A stretch of 64,000 bases of DNA from Pseudomonas sp. AOB-7. Its GTDB lineage: Bacteria; Pseudomonadota; Gammaproteobacteria; Pseudomonadales; Pseudomonadaceae. The position numbers were made by a program, and so were the translations under genes. A model generated the notes under the pieces. It ran no database searches. It had not been told where the DNA came from and saw nothing but the letters and a program-made list of their open reading frames with translations. Every line of letters starts with the position of its first letter. The first letter of the stretch is position 1. The DNA lies in the NCBI RefSeq assembly GCF_003696305.1, contig NZ_RFFK01000002.1:310001-374000 (forward strand), given 5' to 3'. Positions 27,791-34,364 of this stretch are shown piece after piece.

Positions 27791-27958
27791 CTAACTGCCA
27801 CTCCTTAAATACATCGAATATGAATAATCACTGGGATGCCATTGCCAGTCAGTCCCTGGCTTTCAAAGGTGGCGTTAGCCCCTTGCGCGGAAATTCTAGC
27901 CTGGACGGGCCAAAGCTGAGTAAACCTATGCTAGGAGTATGACGTCACCCTAGGGTCG

Positions 27959-28270
27959 CTAGAATCGACCCGCCATGTAAATATCCACTATTGACTGCAG
28001 TTCCAGATTGCGCCCTCGATAGGTTTGCTCTATTTGCTTATAGATTTCTACATTTGCGCCTGATAAAGAATAACCTACATCAAAGACCTCTTGCTTCAGA
28101 GCATTCCAGTCGTCAATTAGCTGCATATCAGGAAAAGGCTTTTGGCTCTCGGCATGTATTAAGTATCCGAGGGTGGAGGTCAGGAAATTTAATGTATCCT
28201 CCGTGCTTTCCAGTAGCTCCAGGCATTGGCGATGGTCCATTCCATGGGCTTCAGCTCCAGGCAGTAGCAT
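27959..28270 (-). CDS. small hypothetical protein
   Basis: 103-aa, mostly helical, acidic protein (MDHRQCLELLESTEDTLNFL..., ending SIVDIYMAGRF) with no recognised domain. A GGAGGG ribosome site before the ATG supports the start. Composition matches the neighbouring accessory genes rather than the core genome. 168 bp without a gene separate it from the membrane-protein gene and 69 bp from the chimeric gene upstream; no terminator is evident. Confidence 0.55.
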   Translation of the reverse strand: MLLPGAEAHGMDHRQCLELLESTEDTLNFLTSTLGYLIHAESQKPFPDMQLIDDWNALKQEVFDVGYSLSGANVEIYKQIEQTYRGRNLELQSIVDIYMAGRF

Positions 28271-28339
28271 AATACCCTCCGTCTTAATGATTAAGATGTG
28301 GTGTGCGCAGTTCTATCGGCACTAGTAATGTTACGGCGA

Positions 28340-29161
28340 TTAGTTACTCAGCTCGAATTCCTCCAATAAATACAGGGCCGCCGCTCCGGCCAGGTTTACA
28401 CAGAAACCTGCCTCGGCCTTTGTTGGTGGAGTGCTAATCGAAGTTGCACTGTGTGCATCGCCGTATTTATTTCTCATATCGCCAACGCTCCAAATAATTG
28501 AGCTCAAACTCTCAATTACTCTCTCGACATGCTTTCCCTTAGTCTCTAGCCCAAGAGCATCAATCGCTCTAAGGAGAAACATGAGGAAATTCCGCCACCG
28601 CAGAGCTTCAGTCCGAAATGGATTTCTTGATGACGTCGGCGAGAAAACCTCGTAGAGATCCTCTACGACCGCTGCGGGCAGAGCTCGAATAGCGACCGGG
28701 GGTTTTGGCCTCGCCGGTGAGACTTGGGAATAAAGGCGATCAAGCCTTAAGAGCCTGCTGTGAACTTTGCTGTATTCATTGGCTGACGAGGCGCTCAGGT
28801 GACTAACAGTATCCGCGACAAATGATCTCGCTGATCCCCATGCTTGATTGTTATTGACGCCGCGTAGGCTGCCATCATTCCTGAGGCTAGCTAGAAAGCT
28901 GCTTAGAGCTGATTCGAGCGCAGGCATATCTAGCTCGGAAAGCATTCGATCCAAAGCGCCGGATCCGAGCTGTCGATCAGTCACCTGGTAGAACCGTTCT
29001 ACTGCGTATAGGTGATGCCCTCGGGTTGTGAGTCCCATATTGGCCTTAAGAACATCCGCCCAGACAGTTGCCCAGAACCGAGGGAGGCCTAGGTCATCCA
29101 CCAGGAGCCAGCCCTTGATTGATTTTGGAGTAGATGGATTTCGAAGCTTGATGCATGCCAT
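28340..29161 (-). CDS. chimeric protein: tyrosine-recombinase N-terminus fused to Abi_C-like C-terminus
   Basis: 273-aa ORF that looks like two genes joined in frame. Residues 1-196 resemble the SAM-like core-binding domain of a tyrosine recombinase plus the first helix of its catalytic domain (AIRALPAAVVEDLYEVFSP, then RNPFRTEALRWRNFLMFLL). The motif then breaks off where R-G-E-L would be expected; no catalytic Arg/His/Arg/Tyr set remains. Residues about 197-273 match the Abi_C pattern of abortive-infection proteins, with RNKYGDAH at 230-237 and VNLAGAAALYLLEEFE. The ATG lacks a strong ribosome site. Likely a deletion product and possibly non-functional. Lies 113 bp from dif. Confidence 0.6.
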   Translation of the reverse strand: MACIKLRNPSTPKSIKGWLLVDDLGLPRFWATVWADVLKANMGLTTRGHHLYAVERFYQVTDRQLGSGALDRMLSELDMPALESALSSFLASLRNDGSLRGVNNNQAWGSARSFVADTVSHLSASSANEYSKVHSRLLRLDRLYSQVSPARPKPPVAIRALPAAVVEDLYEVFSPTSSRNPFRTEALRWRNFLMFLLRAIDALGLETKGKHVERVIESLSSIIWSVGDMRNKYGDAHSATSISTPPTKAEAGFCVNLAGAAALYLLEEFELSN

Positions 29162-29274
29162 GGGGCGACGATGCTAGAGACGAAGAACCATCACTGGCAA
29201 GCCTGAAGTCGAGAAGCATGGGCCGCCATGCGGCTTAATAGGAGCGTAAATGCAACACTCTTGAAACGGCACTC

Positions 29275-29302
29275 ACTTAACATAATATACATTATGCGAA
29301 GT
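29275..29302 (-). other. dif-type XerCD recombination site (probable chromosome terminus dif)
   Basis: Read on the minus strand, the 28 bp comprise XerC arm ACTTCGCATAA, centre TGTATA and XerD arm TTATGTTAAGT. The E. coli site has arms GGTGCGCATAA and TTATGTTAAAT with the same centre. The XerD arm differs at one base, the centre is identical and the inner XerC arm (CGCATAA) is identical. XerC and XerD resolve chromosome dimers here under FtsK control. KOPS-like octamers converge on it from both sides. Alternative: an attachment site left by a Xer-exploiting element. Confidence 0.88.
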
Positions 29303-29319
29303 ATAGGGTTAAAACCCCT

Positions 29320-29333
29320 GAGCAGATCTGCTC
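29320..29333. repeat. palindrome next to dif
   Basis: Perfect 14-bp palindrome (GAGCAGATCTGCTC) 17 bp from dif. The AGCAGATC core recurs at 29,343-29,350, and a GGGTT-AA-AACCC dyad lies at 29,306-29,317 between the two. Function unknown; could act as a terminator for the DUF971 operon or a protein site near dif. Confidence 0.5.
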
Positions 29334-29379
29334 ACGATTTTAAGCAGATCCTAAGTGCTCTCTCTCGCCATCACCAGCC

Positions 29380-29655
29380 TCAGGATGTCAGCCCACGCAG
29401 GTAGTCCCAGGGATAGATGCCACGGTCGTGGCCATCGCTGAAGATCAGTTGTACGCCATAGCCCCGGGCGTTGATGGCCTGCACGCGGATGTCGCTCGGC
29501 GCTAGGTCGATGCGTCCGTGCAGGCGCGCAGCGCGGCACTGCGAGCATGGGCAGGCAGCGCGCAGACGCATGTGGGCAAGCTCGCTACGGCTGCCGTCCG
29601 GCCAGTCCAGCAGGAGCTGGCCAGCGGCGCTGCGCAGAGACGTTGGTGCGGTCAC
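29380..29655 (-). CDS. DUF971 / GBBH-like N-terminal domain protein
   Basis: 91-aa protein with the DUF971 (gamma-butyrobetaine hydroxylase N-terminal-like) fold: LLLDWPDGSRSELAHMRLRA, ACPCSQC, and C-terminal FSDGHDRGIYPWDYLRGL. The cysteine pair in CPCSQC and His in SDGHDRG are putative zinc ligands. It starts with GTG overlapping the stop of the HEAT-repeat gene. Stand-alone DUF971 proteins and domains occur with Fe-S carriers, so a maturation role for the Fe-S flavoenzyme of this operon is plausible but inferred. Last gene of the nine-gene operon, ending 78 bp from dif. Confidence 0.8.
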   Translation of the reverse strand: MTAPTSLRSAAGQLLLDWPDGSRSELAHMRLRAACPCSQCRAARLHGRIDLAPSDIRVQAINARGYGVQLIFSDGHDRGIYPWDYLRGLTS

Positions 29656-30635
29656 TGGCCTGCACCCTGCAACTGTGCGAGGGCGATGCGCACGGCCTTG
29701 CGTACCTCCGGGTCGCCGTCGTTTTCCGCAGCCTGCAGCGCCGGCACGGCGTTCGGATCGGCCAGCTCGCCGAGGGCCAGGGCCGCCTCCTTGCGCAGGT
29801 TGCTGATGCTGTGGCCGAGCAACTCCACCAGCGCCGGCAAGGCAGCAGCATGGCGCAACTTGCCCAGCGCTCGGGCGGCGCGCAGGCGCACCTGCCAGTA
29901 GCCATCGCCAAGCGCTTCGATCAGCGCCGCGCCGGCTTCGTTCAGACCGACCTTGCCGAGGGTGGTGGCGGCCTCCTCGCGCACCTGCCATTCGCGATCG
30001 TGCAAGGCTGCGCGCAAGGCCGGCAGCACGCTGGCATCGCGCGCCAGCCCCAGGGCGCCGGTGGCGGCGCGGCGCACTTCGGTATCGGCGTCGTCACTGG
30101 CCAGTCGCGCCAGGGCCGGCAACGCCTCATGCTGCTTGAGCCAGCCGAGAATGCCGACCGCCTCGCGACGGACGAAGGCGTCGCTGTCGTCCAGCGCCTT
30201 GAGCGCCTGCGGTGCAGCGTCGGCCAGGCGCAGCTCGCGCAATGCACGCAGGGCGCTGGCGCGGACGAAGGCATCGGCGTGTCTGGCCCAGGGCAGGATC
30301 ACCCGTCCGGCTTCGACAGTTTTCAATTCGCTCAGGCTTTGTGCGGCGGCGCTGCGTACGCGCTCATCGGCATCGGCCAGCGCGGCGCACAGGGCAGAGA
30401 CCACCTCGGGCTCCTCCCAGGCTTCGAGCAGGCGCGCCGCTTCGGCGCGCACGGCGGCGTCGGCATCCTCGCGCAGGGCGCGGGCGAGCCAGGGCAAGGC
30501 GTCCGGATCCTCCAGATCGGCCAGGTCGATCAGCGCGATGCGGCGAATGCCGGCGTCATCGGCGGCCAGACGCGGCAGCAGGTCGAGGATGTCGGGGTTG
30601 TCGGTGGCCAGGTCGGCAAGGTTCAGGTCGGTCAT
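29652..30635 (-). CDS. HEAT-repeat (PBS-lyase-like) protein
   Basis: 327-aa protein built almost wholly of about ten HEAT-like repeats of roughly 31 residues (for example DADERVRSAAAQSLSEL, DSDAFVRREAVGILGWL, DREWQVREEAATTLGKV). No signal peptide or enzymatic motif. HEAT proteins act as binding scaffolds. It overlaps the ABC ATPase gene by 4 bp and DUF971 by 4 bp, so it belongs to the sulfur-compound operon. A chaperone/assembly function for the AprAB-like enzyme is inferred from context only. Confidence 0.82.
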   Translation of the reverse strand: MTDLNLADLATDNPDILDLLPRLAADDAGIRRIALIDLADLEDPDALPWLARALREDADAAVRAEAARLLEAWEEPEVVSALCAALADADERVRSAAAQSLSELKTVEAGRVILPWARHADAFVRASALRALRELRLADAAPQALKALDDSDAFVRREAVGILGWLKQHEALPALARLASDDADTEVRRAATGALGLARDASVLPALRAALHDREWQVREEAATTLGKVGLNEAGAALIEALGDGYWQVRLRAARALGKLRHAAALPALVELLGHSISNLRKEAALALGELADPNAVPALQAAENDGDPEVRKAVRIALAQLQGAGQ

Positions 30636-31489
30636 AGGGCTATTCGCAAGGGCGGATGGTCGGTGGTCGGCAGGCCCAGCGGCGTCAGGCGCGGCAGTTC
30701 GCGGCCGTCCTCGTGGCGCAGCAGTTCCAGGCAGTGGCGCTTGAGGTGGGTGAAGCCGGGGCTGGTGAGCAGGCTGGCATTGCGCGGGCGCGGGAATTCC
30801 AGGCGCAGGTCTTCGATGAAGCGCCCCGGGCGCGGGCTCATCACCAGAATGCGGTCGGCGAGGAACAATGCCTCGTCGATATCATGGGTAACAAACACCA
30901 CAGTGGTGCGGATGCGTGTCCAGATATCCAGCAGCAGCTCCTGCATGCGTGCACGAGTCTGCGCATCCAAGGCGCCGAAGGGTTCGTCCATCAGCAGCAG
31001 GCGCGGCCGGTTGATCAGCACGCGGGCAATCTCGGCGCGTTGTTGCATGCCGCCGGACAGTTGATTGGGCCAACGCTGGGCGAAGTCCTGCAGGCCGACC
31101 AGGCGTAACATCTCCAGCGCCTGCTCGCGCCGTTGCGTCCTGCCGATGCCCTGCATCTTCAGGCCGAAGGCGACGTTGTCCAGCACGCTGCGCCAGGGCA
31201 GCAAGGTGTGGTGCTGGAACACCATGCCGCGCTGCGGCGATGGCCCGGCGACGGCATTGCCATCGACCAGCAGGCTGCCGCCGCTGAGCTGCAGGTGCCC
31301 GGCCAGGGCGCCGAGCAACGTCGACTTGCCGCAGCCGGAAGGCCCGAGAATGCAGACGAACTCGCCGGGTTCGATGGCAAAGTCCAGGCGTTGCACAGCC
31401 TCGAAGGCTTCACGGCCCTGGCCGAGACGGATGGACAGTTGCCGGCCGTCGATACGCCCCGGCGTTGGAGCCTGTTGGTAGACACTCAT
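30632..31489 (-). CDS. ABC transporter ATPase, sulfonate/taurine type
   Basis: 285-aa ATPase of the SsuB/TauB/nitrate group: Walker A GPSGCGKST, signature LSGGMQQRAE, Walker B LLLMDEPFGALD and switch VTHDIDEALFLADRI. It energises import with the permease and binding protein encoded upstream. It starts in a 4-bp overlap with the permease gene. The substrate is not determined; sulfonate or another organosulfur compound fits the neighbouring AprAB-like genes. Confidence 0.9.
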   Translation of the reverse strand: MSVYQQAPTPGRIDGRQLSIRLGQGREAFEAVQRLDFAIEPGEFVCILGPSGCGKSTLLGALAGHLQLSGGSLLVDGNAVAGPSPQRGMVFQHHTLLPWRSVLDNVAFGLKMQGIGRTQRREQALEMLRLVGLQDFAQRWPNQLSGGMQQRAEIARVLINRPRLLLMDEPFGALDAQTRARMQELLLDIWTRIRTTVVFVTHDIDEALFLADRILVMSPRPGRFIEDLRLEFPRPRNASLLTSPGFTHLKRHCLELLRHEDGRELPRLTPLGLPTTDHPPLRIAL

Positions 31490-32268
31490 GCGCGCTTGCC
31501 TCCGCTCTGGTACCAGGGGGTGGCGAAGGCGCCGAGGCGCCGCACCAGGGTGCTGCTGGCCATGCCAAGCACGCCGATCAGCAGCATGCCGACGACGATG
31601 TCCGGGTAGTTCTGCAAGGTGTAGGACTCCCAGGTGTAGTAGCCGATGCCGAACTGGCCGGAGATCATCTCGGCGGTGACCAGGCAGAACCAGGAGGTGC
31701 CCATGCCGATGGCCAGGCCGGTGACGATGCTGGGCGCGGCGCCGGGCAGGATCACCTCACGCAGGATGGCCAGGCGCCCTGCCCCGAGGCTGCGCGCGGA
31801 GGCCACCAGGCGCGGGTCGACGCCTTCGACACCGTGGATGGTGTTGAGCAGAATGGGGAACAGCGCGCCGGTGAAGGTGATGAAAATCATCGACGCCTCC
31901 GACGAGGGAAACATCAGGATGGCCAGGGGAATCCAGGCCACGGCGGGAATCGGCCGCAGCACCTCCAGCGGTGGCAGCAGGCTGTCTTCGGCCCACTTCG
32001 AACGGCCGATGGCCAGCCCCAGCAGCACGCCAAAGGCGGCAGCGGCCAGGTAACCGGTAAACACCCGGCCCAGGCTGCTGCCGAGGTGGTCGGCGAGCTT
32101 GCTCGATTGCAGCAGGTGCCAGGCGGCATCCAGCACCGAGGCCGGCGTGGGCACGTAGGTGAAGGCGATCAGCCCCAGATCCAGGCGCTGGTTGGCAGCG
32201 ACCTGCCAGAACAGCAGGCAGGCGGCCAGCGAGGCCAGGCGCAGGGGCCAGCGGTATAGCGGGTTCAT
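31486..32268 (-). CDS. ABC transporter permease, sulfonate/taurine type
   Basis: 260-aa inner-membrane permease with about six transmembrane helices. The EAA-loop region is ASARSLGAGRLAILREVILPGA, broken here into LGAGRLAILREVILPGAAPS, as in SsuC/TauC. N-terminal RWPLRLASLAACLLFWQVAA is the usual first helix. Between it and the binding-protein gene upstream lies a 63-bp REP-like hairpin. Confidence 0.9.
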   Translation of the reverse strand: MNPLYRWPLRLASLAACLLFWQVAANQRLDLGLIAFTYVPTPASVLDAAWHLLQSSKLADHLGSSLGRVFTGYLAAAAFGVLLGLAIGRSKWAEDSLLPPLEVLRPIPAVAWIPLAILMFPSSEASMIFITFTGALFPILLNTIHGVEGVDPRLVASARSLGAGRLAILREVILPGAAPSIVTGLAIGMGTSWFCLVTAEMISGQFGIGYYTWESYTLQNYPDIVVGMLLIGVLGMASSTLVRRLGAFATPWYQSGGKRA

Positions 32269-32277
32269 GGCAATCTC

Positions 32278-32340
32278 CGTAGCCCGGATGAAATCCGGGA
32301 AGAACCGTGCTGCGTTGCCCCGGATTTCATCCGGGCTACG
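32278..32340. repeat. REP-like inverted repeat (GTAGCCCGGAT family)
   Basis: Two perfectly complementary 22-bp arms (left starting CGTAGCCCGGATG, right ending CATCCGGGCTACG) flank a 19-nt loop, inside the operon between permease and binding-protein genes. Such intergenic palindromes are common in Pseudomonas and often modulate downstream expression. A partial related sequence, TCCCGGATGGGATCCGG, occurs near 33,934. Confidence 0.85.
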
Positions 32341-32400
32341 TCAGGCCCTCTGCCATCGCCCTCTCGCCGGATCGGAAGGCAGTGGACAGAGGGCCAGGTC

Positions 32401-33807
32401 TTAGCGGCTGGCCAGCAGTTTCTGGTTGACGCTGACGAAGTCCAGCGCTTCGCCGCCATTGGCCTGGGCGTAGGACTCGGCCTGCTGCTTGAGCAGGAAG
32501 GCCTTCAGCTGGCCCTTGCCGTCACGCACGAACCAGGCCTGGTTGGCCAGCAGCTTGATCCCGCTATCGGCGGCCTGGGCGTAGATGGCGCGGATGTCCT
32601 TGCCCTCCTCTTCCAGCACGGCCAGAGCCTGCAGGGCAGCCTCGGGCGATGCGTAGTGGCGCACCTTGTCCTCGCCGCGCACCCAGATCTGCGCCAGACG
32701 CTTGAAGTCGGTGATCGGCTTGCCGGTCAGGGCATCCCTGGCCTGTAGCGGCAATGGTGCGTAATTGCCCAGTTTCTTGTCGTAGTCCAGCCCGGATGCC
32801 TTGAAGGCCGCGCGAATGTACTGGTCGTCGATGAACTTGGCGGTATCCAGGCCCCGATCGGTGCGCTTGAGCAGCTTGAGGGTGTCGATGGAGGTGGCCA
32901 CCGCCTGACGGTACTCGGGCTTCCAGCTCAGATCGCGGGTCTGCAGGCCCAGCGGGCCATGGAACAGGTAGTTCACCTCGGCCTCGATGCCGGTGACCTT
33001 CTCGATCAGTTCGCTGTATTTCTCCGGCTCGGCTGCCAGCAGTTGGTCGGCTTCGATTCCGGCGCGCAGGTAGGCGATGACGATCTCCGGGTACTTCTTC
33101 GCGTAATCGGCATCCACCAGGGCACCGTGGAAGGTCGGCGCCTCGGCCTGGGAGCCGTCGAAGATCTTGCGGGCGAAACCGCGGTTGGGGAACAACTCGG
33201 CGAAGGGCACGAAGTCGGCGTGCGCCTCGATGCGGTTGCTGCGCAGCGCCGAGCCGGCGATCTCCGGGGCCTGGGCGATGATGCGCACGTCCTTTTCCGG
33301 GTCCCAGCCCTGCGCCGCCACCGCGCGCAGCAGCATGCCATGGGCGGTGGAGGCAAACGGTACCGAAATGGTCTTGCCCTTGAGCTCGCTCAGCGACTGC
33401 ACGCTGGACGAGGCCGGCACCACGATACCGTTGCCACTGCCCTTGATGCTGCCGGACAGCACGCTGATGAACAGGCTCTGCTTGCCGGCATCCAGATGAG
33501 CGACGCCGTTGAAGGAGCCGGGGAAGTCGGCCATGGCGCCGAAATCCAGCTTGCCGGCGACCATTTCGTTGGTCAGCGGCGCGCCGCTGGTGAAATTCTT
33601 CCACTCGATGACGTACTGGGCGTCCTTGTACTTGCCGTCTTTCGGCAGGTACTTGTCGAGCAGACCCAGCTCGCGAATGAGCAGGCCGCCAGCGGCGCAG
33701 TTGATGGTGGTGTCCTGGGTGCCGATGGCAATCCGGATGGCTTCGGCCGACGCCTGGGTGGCGGCGATTGCCAGCGCGAGGCCGGCCAGGGTGCTACGCA
33801 AGAGCAT
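32401..33807 (-). CDS. ABC transporter substrate-binding protein (NMT1/TauA-like)
   Basis: 468-aa periplasmic binding protein. A Sec signal peptide ends at about residue 21 (ATQASA|EAIRIAIG). The NMT1/SsuA-like fold follows (ITVPFASTAHGMLLRAV-type segment, here VPFASTAHGMLLRAVAAQGW). It is about 130 residues longer than ordinary TauA/SsuA because of a C-terminal extension (about 330-468) after the usual lobe, perhaps a cofactor-delivery or ligand-specific addition. GGGGAG precedes the ATG. Works with the downstream permease and ATPase. Confidence 0.86.
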   Translation of the reverse strand: MLLRSTLAGLALAIAATQASAEAIRIAIGTQDTTINCAAGGLLIRELGLLDKYLPKDGKYKDAQYVIEWKNFTSGAPLTNEMVAGKLDFGAMADFPGSFNGVAHLDAGKQSLFISVLSGSIKGSGNGIVVPASSSVQSLSELKGKTISVPFASTAHGMLLRAVAAQGWDPEKDVRIIAQAPEIAGSALRSNRIEAHADFVPFAELFPNRGFARKIFDGSQAEAPTFHGALVDADYAKKYPEIVIAYLRAGIEADQLLAAEPEKYSELIEKVTGIEAEVNYLFHGPLGLQTRDLSWKPEYRQAVATSIDTLKLLKRTDRGLDTAKFIDDQYIRAAFKASGLDYDKKLGNYAPLPLQARDALTGKPITDFKRLAQIWVRGEDKVRHYASPEAALQALAVLEEEGKDIRAIYAQAADSGIKLLANQAWFVRDGKGQLKAFLLKQQAESYAQANGGEALDFVSVNQKLLASR

Positions 33808-33987
33808 GGGTATTCTCCCCTCGAATCATTGAGTGTTGGAATCGTCTCCGCCAGCAGGTGGGCCGGTGGGAAACGAGGGGTATTGCATCAGGCGTCCGGT
33901 GGTTGGCCGGATGGCGGGTTTTGCTTGTTTGTATCCCGGATGGGATCCGGTAACGACGAGCTACGCAGGCTGCGCCGTATGCATGAG

Positions 33988-34233
33988 TCAACGCAGCAGG
34001 TAAGGAATCTCCACCTGCACCGCACCGGTCGGGCAGTCCTTCTCGCAGGGCATGCAGTACCAGCATTCGTCGAAGGCCATGTAGGCCTTCTGCGTGGCCG
34101 GGTTGATCGCCAGCAGGTCCATCGGGCAAACCTCGACGCATACGGTGCAGCCCTTGTCGGCGATGCACTTGTCTTCGTCGACGGTCACCGGCGCGCTGCT
34201 GCGAAAGAAAATTTCCTGGGGTTGATAGGCCAT
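33988..34233 (-). CDS. AprB-like 4Fe-4S ferredoxin
   Basis: 81-aa ferredoxin with two 4Fe-4S motifs: CIADKGCTVCVEVCP (Cys at 23, 29, 32, 36) and CWYCMPCEKDCP. The C-x5-C spacing of the first motif and the C-W-x-C context of the second are those of the ferredoxin part of adenylylsulfate reductase beta subunit (AprB); the AprB tail is absent. Presumed electron carrier for the AprA-like flavoprotein encoded upstream. 180 bp separate it from the binding-protein gene. Confidence 0.88.
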   Translation of the reverse strand: MAYQPQEIFFRSSAPVTVDEDKCIADKGCTVCVEVCPMDLLAINPATQKAYMAFDECWYCMPCEKDCPTGAVQVEIPYLLR

Positions 34234-34289
34234 TTCACAGTTCCTCGGAGCCTCGTGGCTCTCGTTATGCGTTGCACGCAGTGGGCTCT

Positions 34290-34351
34290 CGTAGGGTGGG
34301 CTTCAGCCCACCGGGGGCCACGCCATTTGGTGGGCTGAAGCCCACCCTACG
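34290..34351. repeat. REP-like inverted repeat (GTAGGGTGGGC family)
   Basis: Two perfect 23-bp arms (left begins CGTAGGGTGGGCTTC, right ends GAAGCCCACCCTACG) with a 16-nt loop, in the 131-bp gap between ferredoxin and flavoprotein genes. A different family from the repeat at 32,278. Such a stable hairpin in a transcript probably protects or attenuates the RNA. Confidence 0.85.
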
Positions 34352-34364
34352 GTTCAATGCCTGG

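Noticed and set aside
28573..29161. Functional integrase
   Set aside because: Only the core-binding half and first catalytic helix are recognisable; the catalytic residues are missing.
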